Assembly (NCBI GenBank): GCA_027484985.1
Contig: JAIXRW010000068.1
Span: forward strand, 109,589 to 173,588
Origin: Rhodobacter sp.
GTDB lineage: Bacteria; Pseudomonadota; Alphaproteobacteria; Rhodobacterales; Rhodobacteraceae
Direction of reading: 5' to 3'
Length of the DNA stretch: 64,000 nt
This document shows, piece by piece, positions 53,601-61,756 of the stretch (positions within the stretch are counted from its first letter, which is position 1; the number at the start of each line of letters is the position of its first letter). The notes beneath the pieces were generated by a model, which saw nothing but the letters and a program-made list of their open reading frames with translations, was not told the DNA's origin and ran no database searches. The translations under genes were made by a program, and so were the position numbers.

Positions 53601-54242
53601 GTCGATCCGCATGGCAACCGCGCGCAGCACAGCTTCAGCTTCGGCGTCGATACCGATGCGCCCGATGCGCCGCGCTGGGTGGCCGATGCCGGTGGCGGTG
53701 CCAGCCTGAGCGGGGTGTTCACCGCCTATTCGCCCGATACCTTTACCTACCACTCGGTCGGTAAGGAAGGTGCGGCGGTGAATATCAGCCCGTCAAGCGG
53801 GGCCATGCGGACGCCGGTTCTGGTGAACGGGCAGGTTGTGGACAGCGAGTTTGCGCTGTTTTCGCAAAACGTGCCGGATGGCAGCTATCTGGTGATCCGC
53901 GATGTGGATGGTGCAGGCAACGAGTCGAGCACGCTTTACCTGCGGACCACGACCGAAACGGTGGTTGATCTGTCGCGTCCGGGGCTGGCGGGTTTTGACA
54001 TCGGCACGGTGGACCTGTCTTCGACACAGGGCCGCATGTCGATTAACGCCGCGCAGTTGCAGGCGCTGACGGGGCCGGACCAGACCATGACGATCCGCGG
54101 CGAGGCCGACGACCGTGTGACGCTGCATGGCGCGACGGCGGTGGGCAGCCATACCGGCGCGGATGGTCAGGTTTACGCGATCTATACCTTGGGCGGGGCC
54201 ACGCTTTACGTTGATGAAGACATCTACCGGTCGGTGATCTGA
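50661..54242 (+). CDS. Large Ig-like-repeat adhesin with polyglycine hinge, T1SS substrate
   Basis: About 1193 residues. The first 110 residues form a BapA-type prefix (AIDFAVRSAAGGKTVGTVAG, GDLVIELADGRTVVLLGYF). A hydrophobic Ala/Gly stretch is followed by a Gly-rich region (about 177-294), then seven Ig-like repeats of about 95-110 residues, each ending in a VDT/VDM-like strand. The C-terminal part (YAIYTLGGATLYVDEDI) looks like a type I secretion C-terminus. No RTX GGxGxDxx nonapeptides are seen. The next three genes encode its secretion machinery. Predicted role: surface attachment or biofilm. ATG 50661 is preferred over an upstream in-frame ATG. Confidence 0.82.
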   Translation: MSAAIDFAVRSAAGGKTVGTVAGDGQANFLQVGAGDSISLNISQASVLSYQQVDGDLVIELADGRTVVLLGYFEAPEGVVNHLYLSTDSMITEVILPDTGDGYLAAGYGPVSHFDKWSPLDDLRFGEGDPVIASAAATDEPAGMGIFAPALFGAGGGIGAAAVGGAVLAGGAALSGGGGDGTGGGSGSGGGNPDGGGSDGGGTGGGTGGGGTGGGGSGGGGTGGGGTGGGGSGGGGTGGGGTGGGGTGGGGGSGGGGSGGGGGGGGGSGGGDGGGGGGGGGGGGGGGGGGGGGGDPAVVTVPGINGAGTTQVVSSNPSGQSVQVTGTGQAGDTVVVTIGTSSHTTTIGAGGTWSVTFPTHALPPDGSYQVQATFSGSTSVTLTGADLVVDMTPPPLAVTEGTGSVGDLENLAAYANGVTLKGTGEAGAQMAVKIGGVTHTTTVAADGSWSVTFSQSEVAGGERTVAVTLTSTDSHNNVTRITDTVVLDTVPHALGVGTVGGDGFVNGVEQAQPVVVSGTTAALAVVTLTIPGVVAGVQVTADAQGRWSYAIAGGTLAEGTYLVQASTVDAAGNPTTATGSFIVDTTTAVSFDSTAGHAVLGDGVVNLVEKGGTIQVTGQAEPGSSQVTLSWQGHSYAATVNAATGAWNVTLPAGAAGDLSGMSQMSVTSTDRAGNTATASMGVNVDLQSQLSVGAAPGGNDGVVSGAERQAGFTLDGTADANARVYVTYMGQQSMVQADANGRWTLPLTLATGEIARGAEGGMISVYAIDPAGNRSETVTRSFAVDTQVRDFAFAAPDLAGAVNDGPRDAEKLNAAERSAGLLVQGTVEPGSFVTITVGQFSTTISPANTQNGRWSYTIPASALPDGADATATISVRAQDAYGNQTGWESKTIAIDTVVTNFARGDVSLGLGSDNMLNGAEAAAGVPIAGKAEAGSTVTVTVDGRSHVVTAGADGLWSTTFARSELPAGTRGNVVALVDAVDPHGNRAQHSFSFGVDTDAPDAPRWVADAGGGASLSGVFTAYSPDTFTYHSVGKEGAAVNISPSSGAMRTPVLVNGQVVDSEFALFSQNVPDGSYLVIRDVDGAGNESSTLYLRTTTETVVDLSRPGLAGFDIGTVDLSSTQGRMSINAAQLQALTGPDQTMTIRGEADDRVTLHGATAVGSHTGADGQVYAIYTLGGATLYVDEDIYRSVI

Positions 54243-54255
54243 GCGGGGAGCGCAG

Positions 54256-55593
54256 ATGGAACGCCGTGTGCCCCGCGGGTCGGACAGGGTGGCAAAGCTG
54301 CGCCTTGCCCTGTTTCCGGCCTTGGCGGTGCTGCTTTCGGGATGTCTGGGCGGGTTGCAGCCGCCCGGATTGCAGGCTTTCGGCAAGGGACGCGCCGCCG
54401 AGGATGCGGGGCGGATGCAGGCCTTTGCCAACCCGGGCAGCACCGCCGGTTTTCCGCTGATCGACGATCTTCGCGCGCGCCGTTCGGTTGTGCCGCCGGC
54501 CGGACCCTTTGGGCAGGTGGCGGCGGCGGTTCTGTCGGGGTCAAGCGGTGCGACTGTGGCGCAATTGCAGATGGCGCGGTTGCAGAAGGAAGCGGTGGAC
54601 AAGAACTGGTTGCCGCAGATCGGGCCGGTGGTGACGCTGGACAGTCTGGGTGCGCTGGCAGCCCAGATCGTGGCCGAGCAGGCGCTGCTTGACAACGGGC
54701 GGCGCAGGGCCGAGCGGGCCGTGGCTGCGGCAGATGTCGAGGTGGCGGCCGTCAGCCTTGCCGAAGACCGCAATGACCGCGTGCGGCAGGGGTTGCAGCT
54801 TTATCTTGCGGCCGAACAGGCGCGGGCGCAGGCGGCAGTTGCCAGCCGCGGGGTCGAGCGGATGGCGGCCTATCAGGATATGGTGCAGGAACGGGTCGAT
54901 GGCGGCCTTTCGGACCTGTCGGAATTGCAGGTGGTCAGCCAGAAGCGGGCCGAAATGCAGGCCACCTATGCCGGTGACATGCAGATGGCGGAACGGTCGA
55001 TGGCCGATCTTGCGGCGCTGGCGGGGCGGCCTTTGGCGGGGCTGCGCGGGCTGGATGCGCTGGGCGCGGGCACTGCCGTGCCCCTGGCGGTGCTGCGCGC
55101 ACAGGGCGAAGGGGCGCGCAAGCTGGCCATGGCCGAGGCCGACCGTGCCGGTTCGCTGCCGGGGCTGGTGGCGACGGGGTCTTTCGAGGAAGGCGGCTTC
55201 AAGCCCGGGCTTCGGCTGGGCGGGGCGACTTTCGGCTTTGGCACGGGGGCCAAACTGCGGGCGCTTGAGGCGACGCCCGATCTGGTGGCGCGGCAGGTGG
55301 CCGATGCAGAGCAGACCGCGCAACGCCGCCTGACCACCCTTCAGGGCGAGATTGCCGAACTGCGCCTGCGCCAGACACAGGGGGCCGAGGTGTTGCGCCA
55401 GACCATGGCCAATCTTGACCTGTTCGTCGAACGCTACAAGGCGGGTCAGGCCTCGCTTCTCGAACTGGTCGGGCAGTATGACGGGGCGGTGCGGCTTGAA
55501 CGGGATCAGGCGGCGCTGGTTTACGAGATTGCCGAACGCGAGGTCGAGATGGCGGCGCTGCGCGGGCAACTGGTTGACGGGGCGCCGATGTGA
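54256..55593 (+). CDS. TolC-family outer-membrane channel of adhesin T1SS
   Basis: 445 residues; lipoprotein-like signal (LALFPALAVLLSGC) followed by long alpha-helical stretches (AEQALLDNGRRRAERAVAAA; VERYKAGQASLLELVGQYDG) typical of TolC/LapE-type outer-membrane factors. It starts 13 bases after the adhesin and overlaps the ABC gene by 4 bases. Confidence 0.88.
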   Translation: MERRVPRGSDRVAKLRLALFPALAVLLSGCLGGLQPPGLQAFGKGRAAEDAGRMQAFANPGSTAGFPLIDDLRARRSVVPPAGPFGQVAAAVLSGSSGATVAQLQMARLQKEAVDKNWLPQIGPVVTLDSLGALAAQIVAEQALLDNGRRRAERAVAAADVEVAAVSLAEDRNDRVRQGLQLYLAAEQARAQAAVASRGVERMAAYQDMVQERVDGGLSDLSELQVVSQKRAEMQATYAGDMQMAERSMADLAALAGRPLAGLRGLDALGAGTAVPLAVLRAQGEGARKLAMAEADRAGSLPGLVATGSFEEGGFKPGLRLGGATFGFGTGAKLRALEATPDLVARQVADAEQTAQRRLTTLQGEIAELRLRQTQGAEVLRQTMANLDLFVERYKAGQASLLELVGQYDGAVRLERDQAALVYEIAEREVEMAALRGQLVDGAPM

Positions 55594-57782
55594 CGACGCA
55601 GGTGATTTCGTTCGATATGCATCCGGCGCGGGGGGCAGGCATCACGGTGCAGGCGCCAAGGCCGATGCCGCAGGGCGAGGACGGGCCGCTTCCGGCGCGG
55701 GCGCGGCTGGCGGCGGCGGCGGCGGCGCTGGTCGGGGCCGAGGTGCCGGCCGCCGATCTGGCCGAGGCGCTGGTCAAGGCGGGGGCAGGGCCACGGCCGG
55801 GGCTTGAGGCGCTGGGGCAGGCGCTGCGCGATTGCGCGGGGCTGTCGGTGACATCGGGCAGACGGCGCGGGCTGGCGGCGGGCGATTTGCCCGCCTTGGC
55901 CGAAATGGCGGGCGGGCATCTGGTGCTGGTGCTTTCGGTCACGGATGCGGCGGTGACGATCCACGACCCCGAAGCGCCCGACCGCCGGAGCGAGATTGCC
56001 TTGGCCGAGTTCCTGCCCGTGTTCGCAGGGCGGCTGTTGACGGTGCGCGCGCCCTTTGCCCAGATCGAGGCGCGGCATGGCGAAGGGGCGGGCCGCCAGC
56101 ACTGGTTCTGGAGCGAGTTCCGCCACCACCGCCGCGCGATGTTCGAGGTTTCGGCGGCCTCGCTGGTGTCGAACCTGCTGGCGGCGGGGATCGCGCTGTA
56201 TTCGTTGCAGATTTACGACCGCGTCATTCCGCACCAGTCAGAGCCGACATTGTGGGTGCTGTCGCTGGGCGCGTTTCTGGCGATTGCGATGGATGCGGCG
56301 CTGCGGATCGCGCGGTCGGCGCTGATGGACATGACCGGCAAGCAGATCGAACTTGATGTGCAAGACCGGCTGATGCAGCGCCTGCTGGGGATGAAGGCCG
56401 CCCCGGGCGAGCGGAAACCTTCGACGATCTTCGCGGCGATGCGCGATTTCGGGTCGGTGCGCGAATTCTTTACCGCCAGCACGATCGGCACGATCGCAGA
56501 CCTGCCGTTCCTGTTCATCTTTCTGGCGCTGGTCGCGATGATCGGGGGCAATATTGTCTGGGTGCTGGTGGCGGGCGGGGTGCTGATGGTGGTGCCGGGC
56601 CTGCTGTTGCAGCGCCGGATGGTGGCGCTGACCCATGCCACGCAGGGGGCAAGCACTCGGTCGGCCAAGCTGCTGTACGAGGCGGTGTTCGAACACGAGA
56701 CACTGGCCACGCAGCGTGGCGAGGAAAAGGTGATGCGCCTGTGGTCGGAACTGGTGGCGCTGGCGGCGGCGAAATCGTCGGACCAGCGGCTGCTGACCAC
56801 GTGGCTTACGACATGGGCCAGTGGCGTGCAGCAGGCGACCTATATCCTGGCCATCATGGTGGGCACCTACGAGGTGTTTGCGGGCACCTTTACGGTGGGC
56901 ACGATCATCGCCGTGTCGATGCTGACAAGCCGGACACTGGCGCCTTTGTCGCAACTGTCGGGCACGCTGGCGCGGTGGTCCAACGTCAAGGCCGCGCTGC
57001 AAGGGCTTGAGGCCGTGGCCCATGCCCCGCAGGTGGAAGAACCGGGCCGCGCCTATCTGCGGCGCGAGCGGCTGAAAGGCGCGTTCGAGTTGCGCGCGGT
57101 CGAATTCCGCTATGACCCGAAGGCAAGCGCCACGGTGGATGTGCCCGCGCTGGCCATTCCGCCGGGGCAACATGTGGCCGTGCTGGGGGCCAACGGGTCG
57201 GGCAAATCGACGCTGCTGCGCCTGCTTGCGGGGCTGTACGAGCCGACGGGCGGGCGGGTGATGGTGGACGGGCTGGATATCGGCCAGATCCATCCGCGCG
57301 ACCTGCGCCGCCAGATCGGCTATCTTGGCCAAGAGGTGCGGCTGTTTTCGGGAACGCTGCGGTCGAACCTGACGATGAACGCGCTGGAACGCGATGATGA
57401 CCGTCTGGTTGCCGCACTCGATTTCGCGGGGCTGGGGCCGTTCGTGCGCAGCCATCCGCGCGGTCTTGACCTTGAGATCCGCGAGATGGGCGAAGGGCTT
57501 TCGGTCGGGCAGCGGCAAAGTCTGGGCTGGGCGCGGCTGTGGTTGCAAGACCCCGCCGTGGTGCTGCTGGACGAACCGACCGCCGCGCTGGACCAGACGC
57601 TCGAGACGACGCTGGTGTCGCGCCTTGGCGGGTGGTTGCAGGGGCGGACGGCGGTGATCGCCACCCATCGCATCCCGATCTTGCAGCTGACGCAGCGGAC
57701 CGTGATCTTGCAGAATGGCAAGCTGGCGGTCGATGGCCCGCGCGAGGCGGTTCTGGCGCATCTGGCAAAGGCCGCGACATGA
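55590..57782 (+). CDS. LapB-type type I secretion ABC transporter
   Basis: 730 residues: an N-terminal peptidase-C39-like domain (about 1-150) that shows no catalytic Cys, so it probably acts as a substrate-docking domain. Six membrane helices (about 160-430) follow, then an ATPase with Walker A VLGANGSGKSTLLRLLAG, signature LSVGQRQSLGWARL and Walker B AVVLLDEPTAALD. It exports the adhesin in one step. It starts at GTG 55590. Confidence 0.93.
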   Translation: MTTQVISFDMHPARGAGITVQAPRPMPQGEDGPLPARARLAAAAAALVGAEVPAADLAEALVKAGAGPRPGLEALGQALRDCAGLSVTSGRRRGLAAGDLPALAEMAGGHLVLVLSVTDAAVTIHDPEAPDRRSEIALAEFLPVFAGRLLTVRAPFAQIEARHGEGAGRQHWFWSEFRHHRRAMFEVSAASLVSNLLAAGIALYSLQIYDRVIPHQSEPTLWVLSLGAFLAIAMDAALRIARSALMDMTGKQIELDVQDRLMQRLLGMKAAPGERKPSTIFAAMRDFGSVREFFTASTIGTIADLPFLFIFLALVAMIGGNIVWVLVAGGVLMVVPGLLLQRRMVALTHATQGASTRSAKLLYEAVFEHETLATQRGEEKVMRLWSELVALAAAKSSDQRLLTTWLTTWASGVQQATYILAIMVGTYEVFAGTFTVGTIIAVSMLTSRTLAPLSQLSGTLARWSNVKAALQGLEAVAHAPQVEEPGRAYLRRERLKGAFELRAVEFRYDPKASATVDVPALAIPPGQHVAVLGANGSGKSTLLRLLAGLYEPTGGRVMVDGLDIGQIHPRDLRRQIGYLGQEVRLFSGTLRSNLTMNALERDDDRLVAALDFAGLGPFVRSHPRGLDLEIREMGEGLSVGQRQSLGWARLWLQDPAVVLLDEPTAALDQTLETTLVSRLGGWLQGRTAVIATHRIPILQLTQRTVILQNGKLAVDGPREAVLAHLAKAAT

Positions 57783-58954
57783 CGACATTCGACGCGCCAC
57801 TTTCGCAATCGACCCGCCGCCCGGGCCTGACGGTCTGGTTGATTGCGGCGACATTGGGGGTGTTTCTGGTCTGGGCGCATTTCGCATGGGTCGATGAAAT
57901 CGTGCGCGCGCAGGGGCAGGTGGTGCCCTCGAGCCGCCCGCAGATCATCCAGAACCTTGAAGGCGGGATTCTGGCCGAGCTGAGCGTGGCCGAAGGGGAC
58001 GAGGTTCAGGCAGGCCAGACGCTGGCGCGGTTGCAGGGCACGCAATATCAGGCGCAGGTCGATGACCTGACTGACCAGATCGCCGCGCTGGATATCCGGC
58101 GTCTGCGGCTGGAAGCCGAGGAAAAGGGTGCGACCGGTTTCGACGTGCCCGCCGATGCGGCGGCGCGGGTGCCCGATGTGCTGGCCTCGGAACGCGCGCT
58201 GCTGACGGCGCGGCAGACCGATTACGACGCCAAGCGCAGCGGGGCCGAGGCCGTGCTGAAACAGGCGGCGCGCGAACTCGAGATGACGCAAAAGATGTTC
58301 GACCGCGACGTGGCCCCCGAGATCGAGGTGACGCGGGCGAAAAAGGCCAAGTCGGATGCCGAGGCGCGGCTGAACGAGGTGATCACGACGACCAGCCTGG
58401 ACCGGGCCTCGGAATATTCCAAGGTGCAGGCCGAACTGGCATCGTTGCGGCAGAAACTGCGGCTGTCGCAGGATCAGCTGTCGCGCACGGTGCTGGTGGC
58501 GCCGATGCGCGGCATTGTGAACCGGCTGGCCATTACCACCATCGGCGGCGTGGTGCGGCCGGGCGAGGAAATCCTCGAGATCATTCCGCTGGACGAACAG
58601 CTGTTCATCGAGGCCAAGGTAAAGCCCGCCGACATCGCATCGGTGCGGCAGGGGCAAGAGGCGACGATCAAGCTGTCGGCCTATGATTACACCATTTATG
58701 GCACGCTGAAGGCCGAGGTGACCTTTATCTCGGCCGATACGTTCAAGGATGAACGGTCGCGCGACCCCAATGGCGACCCGCATTACAAGGTGACGCTGCG
58801 GGTGGACCTTTCGAAGCTGACCGAACGGCAGGCGAGTTTGCAGATCCGGCCCGGGATGCAGGCCGAGGTCGAGCTGATGACGGGGGGCAAGACGGTGCTG
58901 ACCTATCTGACGAAACCGCTGTGGCGCGGGTCCGAGGCGCTGACCGAACGGTGA
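57779..58954 (+). CDS. HlyD-family membrane fusion protein of adhesin T1SS
   Basis: 391 residues: one N-terminal transmembrane helix (LTVWLIAATLGVFLVWAHFA), the lipoyl-type half motifs (PQIIQNLEGGILAELSVAEG), a coiled-coil hairpin and a C-terminal beta domain. It bridges the ABC transporter and the TolC-like channel. The ATG overlaps the ABC stop by 4 bases. An inverted repeat follows the stop. Confidence 0.94.
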   Translation: MTTFDAPLSQSTRRPGLTVWLIAATLGVFLVWAHFAWVDEIVRAQGQVVPSSRPQIIQNLEGGILAELSVAEGDEVQAGQTLARLQGTQYQAQVDDLTDQIAALDIRRLRLEAEEKGATGFDVPADAAARVPDVLASERALLTARQTDYDAKRSGAEAVLKQAARELEMTQKMFDRDVAPEIEVTRAKKAKSDAEARLNEVITTTSLDRASEYSKVQAELASLRQKLRLSQDQLSRTVLVAPMRGIVNRLAITTIGGVVRPGEEILEIIPLDEQLFIEAKVKPADIASVRQGQEATIKLSAYDYTIYGTLKAEVTFISADTFKDERSRDPNGDPHYKVTLRVDLSKLTERQASLQIRPGMQAEVELMTGGKTVLTYLTKPLWRGSEALTER

Positions 58955-58964
58955 GTGATCATGG

Positions 58965-58994
58965 CTGTCATCCCCGCGCAAGCGGGGATGACAG
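58965..58994. terminator. 13-base perfect inverted repeat between convergent genes
   Basis: CTGTCATCCCCGC (58965-58977), loop GCAA, GCGGGGATGACAG (58982-58994). It sits between the HlyD gene and ubiG, which point at each other. There is no T tract, so Rho-independent termination is doubtful; the palindrome also resembles widespread short genomic palindromes. Confidence 0.5.
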
Positions 58995-59019
58995 ACGGCG
59001 CCGGCATGACGCCCGGTGT

Positions 59020-59760
59020 TCAGCGCCGGAGGCTGGTTGTCACATAGTTGCAAGACAGGTCGCGGCCCGACAGCGACCACGACCATGACACCGGATTGAA
59101 CACCATACCCTTGCGGTCCACGGGGTCGAGGCCCGCGTTGCGAAGCAGGGTGTAAAGTTCATCCGGCGTGATGAATTTCTGCCAGTCATGCGTGCCCTTG
59201 GGCAGCCAGCGCATCACCCATTCGGCGCCGATGATGGCCATGACAAAGCTTTTGGGATTGCGGTTCAGGGTTGAACAGACCATCAGGCCGCCGGGCTTTA
59301 GCAGGTCATGGCAGGCGGTCAGATAGGCCTGCGGGTCGGACACATGTTCGACCACCTCCATGTTCAGCACCACGTCAAAGCGTTCGCCGGCGGCGGCAAG
59401 GTCTTCGGCGGTGGTGTGGCGGTAGTCGATCGCCAGCCCCGACTGTTCGGCGTGAAGCCGCGCCACGGGAATGTTGCGCGGGGCGGCATCGGCCCCCACC
59501 ACCGTGGCGCCAAGGCGGGCCATGGGTTCCGAAAGCAGCCCCCCGCCGCAGCCGATATCAAGGATGCGCAGGCCCGCGAAGGGCAGGGGTTGCGTCAGGT
59601 CGCGGCCGAATTCGGCGGCGATCTGGCTGGTGATATAGTCAAGCCGGCAGGGGTTGAGCATGTGCAGCGGCTTGAACTTGCCATTCGGATCCCACCATTC
59701 GGCGGCCATGGCTTCGAATTTGGCGACTTCGGCGGGGTCTATGGTGGTATGGGTCGTCAT
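59020..59760 (-). CDS. ubiG: Ubiquinone biosynthesis O-methyltransferase UbiG
   Basis: 246-residue SAM-dependent methyltransferase acting twice in ubiquinone synthesis. Shows [20 protein letters not shown] near the start, SAM motif [20 protein letters not shown] and the UbiG-like [12 protein letters not shown] and [14 protein letters not shown] segments. Divergent from the peptidase gene, 54 bases apart. Confidence 0.97.
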   Translation of the reverse strand: MTTHTTIDPAEVAKFEAMAAEWWDPNGKFKPLHMLNPCRLDYITSQIAAEFGRDLTQPLPFAGLRILDIGCGGGLLSEPMARLGATVVGADAAPRNIPVARLHAEQSGLAIDYRHTTAEDLAAAGERFDVVLNMEVVEHVSDPQAYLTACHDLLKPGGLMVCSTLNRNPKSFVMAIIGAEWVMRWLPKGTHDWQKFITPDELYTLLRNAGLDPVDRKGMVFNPVSWSWSLSGRDLSCNYVTTSLRR

Positions 59761-59814
59761 GCGGTCACCTTTCGCAGGCCTTTGTTCTTGGCCCTTGCCG
59801 CGTTATATAGGGCA

Positions 59815-60795
59815 ATGATGGATCACAGATCAGGCCAAAAGCGCGCAGTCGAATTTTTGTATCCGCCGATCGACCCGTTCGATCAGCGCGTGATCGATAT
59901 GGGCGACGGGCATCGCATCTATGTCGAGCAATGCGGCAATCCCTATGGCATTCCCGTCGTGGTGCTGCATGGCGGGCCGGGGGGCGGATGCAGCCCCGCG
60001 ATGCGGCGCTATTTCGACCCGTCGGTGTTTCGGGTGATCCTGTTCGACCAGCGCGGATGCGGGCGGTCGCGGCCCCATGCATCGGTGATCCAGAACACGA
60101 CATGGCATCTGGTCAGCGATATCGAGGTGATCCGCAAGACGCTGGGCATCGACCGCTGGATATTGTTCGGCGGCAGCTGGGGCGCCACGCTGGCGCTGGT
60201 CTATGCCATCACCCATCCCGACCGCGTGACGCATATGGTGATGCGCGGTGTTTTCCTGATGACGCGGCGCGAACTGGACTGGTTCTATGGCGGCGGGGCG
60301 GGGGTGTTCTTTCCCGAACTGTGGGCGCGCTTTGCCAATGCGGTGCCGGCGGATGAACGCGACGACCTGATCGGCGCCTATCACCGGCGGCTGTTTTCCG
60401 GCAACCTGATGGAAGAGACGAAATACGGCCGCATCTGGGCCAACTGGGAAAACGCGCTCGCCTCGATCCACAATGACGGGATGATGGGCGAAAGCCCGGG
60501 CGAATACGCGCGGGCCTTCGCGCGGCTTGAGAACCACTATTTCCACAACGGCGGCTTCCTTGTGGAAGACGGCTGGATCCTGCGGGAAAAGAAGCGCATC
60601 GCGCATATTCCTGCGGTGATCGTGCAGGGGCGGTACGACATGATCTGCCCGCCCACCGCCGCGTGGAAACTGGCCCAAGGCTGGGACAATTGCGCGCTGC
60701 GCATCGTGCCCATGGCGGGGCATGCCCTGTCGGAACCCGGTATCAGCGAGGGGCTGGTGCGGGTGATGGACGGATTGCGCGACGGGGCCGCGTGA
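59815..60795 (+). CDS. pip: Proline iminopeptidase
   Basis: 326-residue alpha/beta hydrolase that removes N-terminal proline. It has the oxyanion motif LHGGPGGGCSPAMRRYFDP, the FDQRGCGRSRPH signature and the nucleophile GGSWGATLALVYA (Ser). The start has two ATGs (59815 and 59818). Followed by the repeat-rich gap before rimP. Confidence 0.96.
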   Translation: MMDHRSGQKRAVEFLYPPIDPFDQRVIDMGDGHRIYVEQCGNPYGIPVVVLHGGPGGGCSPAMRRYFDPSVFRVILFDQRGCGRSRPHASVIQNTTWHLVSDIEVIRKTLGIDRWILFGGSWGATLALVYAITHPDRVTHMVMRGVFLMTRRELDWFYGGGAGVFFPELWARFANAVPADERDDLIGAYHRRLFSGNLMEETKYGRIWANWENALASIHNDGMMGESPGEYARAFARLENHYFHNGGFLVEDGWILREKKRIAHIPAVIVQGRYDMICPPTAAWKLAQGWDNCALRIVPMAGHALSEPGISEGLVRVMDGLRDGAA

Positions 60796-60811
60796 TCCTT
60801 GCCCCACCGTG

Positions 60812-60881
60812 CAGGGGGCATTCTGCCCCCTCGGCCCGTGCCGGGCCTTCACCCCCTGAGGATATTTGAGGGCAGAAAATG
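60812..60881 (+). repeat. Dispersed hairpin element, copy before rimP (plus orientation)
   Basis: Stem AGGGGGCA, loop TTC, TGCCCCCT (60813-60831), then the tail CCCCCTGAGGATATTTGAGG-GCAGAAAATG. It shares the TTC loop and tail layout with the element at 46622. It is followed by an inverted second copy. Confidence 0.65.
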
Positions 60882-60896
60882 TTGCTACGGCAGCTT

Positions 60897-60965
60897 CATT
60901 TTTTGCCCCCAAATATCCTCGGGGGGAGGGCGCGGCACGCGCCCGTGGGGGGCAGACAGCCCCCC
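60897..60965 (-). repeat. Dispersed hairpin element, inverted copy before rimP
   Basis: On the minus strand: stem GGGGGGC, loop TGTCT, GCCCCCC (60965-60947), then CCCCCCGAGGATATTTGG-GGGCAAAAAATG ending at 60897. Its tail pairs with the tail of the plus copy at 60852-60881, so both could form one long imperfect hairpin in RNA. Confidence 0.62.
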
Positions 60966-61016
60966 TGCCGACGGCGGGGCCGGGTGCTGCGATTGGTCTT
61001 GCAGTTTCGGGGGGGC

Positions 61017-61103
61017 GGGCGTATATGCACATCCAACAGCGGAGTCGGGGTCCAAACCTGACGCCAACGATCCACGCGAGCGGGCCGCTGTGCCCGCTTT
61101 TTT
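61017..61103 (+). promoter_or_regulatory. Candidate rimP leader with intrinsic terminator
   Basis: GCGGGC (61080-61085), six-base loop, GCCCGC (61092-61097) and six T (61098-61103) form a textbook intrinsic terminator only 17 bases before the rimP ATG. Upstream GGCGT and ACGCC (61017-61021, 61061-61065) could enclose an alternative fold. A terminator this close to rimP suggests attenuation of the rimP-nusA operon; alternatively it ends transcription from upstream. Confidence 0.55.
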
Positions 61104-61120
61104 GTTTTCCGAAAGCCGAC

Positions 61121-61741
61121 ATGTCCGATCTTATCGCCAAGACCGCCATCGACCGTCGCCTTGCCGACATCGTCGGCCCCGTGATCGAGGGGCTGGGGTT
61201 CGAATTGGTGCGCATCCGTCTGATGGGCGGCAAGACCCGTATCCTGCAGATCATGGCCGACCGGCCCGAAGGCGGGATCGAGGTCGATGATTGCGGCACC
61301 ATCTCGACCGCCGTTTCGGCGGTGCTGGATGTGGAAGACCCGATCGAGGACAATTACATCCTCGAAGTCTCGTCCCCCGGCATCGACCGGCCGCTGACGC
61401 GGCTGAAGGATTTCGACATGTGGGTGGACTATGAGGCCCGCATCGAGACGACCGAACTGATCGACGGGCGCCGCCGGTTCAAGGGCGTGTTGCAGGGCAC
61501 CGAGGGTGACGAGGTGCTGATCGAGATCGACGAGGGCGGCAACCCGCTGACCATCGGGCTGAAATTCGACTGGCTGTCGGATGCCAAGCTGATCCTGACC
61601 GACGAGCTGATCGCCGAGATGCTGCGCCAGCGCAAGGCGGCGGGGATCGTGGACGAAAGCCAGTTCGACGAGATCGAAGAAACCGAGGGCGACGAGGAGG
61701 ACGAAGATGACGCGTCCGACACGCCCGAGACCAGACACTAA
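61121..61741 (+). CDS. rimP: Ribosome maturation factor RimP
   Basis: 206-residue 30S-subunit assembly factor. Conserved features are [20 protein letters not shown], the [15 protein letters not shown] segment and [20 protein letters not shown], followed by the SH3-like C-terminal domain. An acidic tail extends beyond the usual length. First gene of rimP-nusA-ylxR. Confidence 0.97.
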   Translation: MSDLIAKTAIDRRLADIVGPVIEGLGFELVRIRLMGGKTRILQIMADRPEGGIEVDDCGTISTAVSAVLDVEDPIEDNYILEVSSPGIDRPLTRLKDFDMWVDYEARIETTELIDGRRRFKGVLQGTEGDEVLIEIDEGGNPLTIGLKFDWLSDAKLILTDELIAEMLRQRKAAGIVDESQFDEIEETEGDEEDEDDASDTPETRH

Positions 61742-61756
61742 TCCGGGAGGCCCATG

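Noticed and set aside
51252..53753. 833-residue antisense frame opposite the adhesin
   Set aside because: His/Arg-rich shadow; the plus strand has clear Ig-like repeats and T1SS neighbours.
50661..54242. RTX calcium-binding toxin
   Set aside because: The glycine-rich part is a low-complexity Gly/Ser/Thr tract without GGxGxDxx repeats.
55590..56040. Active C39 bacteriocin-type peptidase domain
   Set aside because: The N-terminal domain of the ABC transporter shows no catalytic cysteine, so it is read as a LapB-like degenerate domain.
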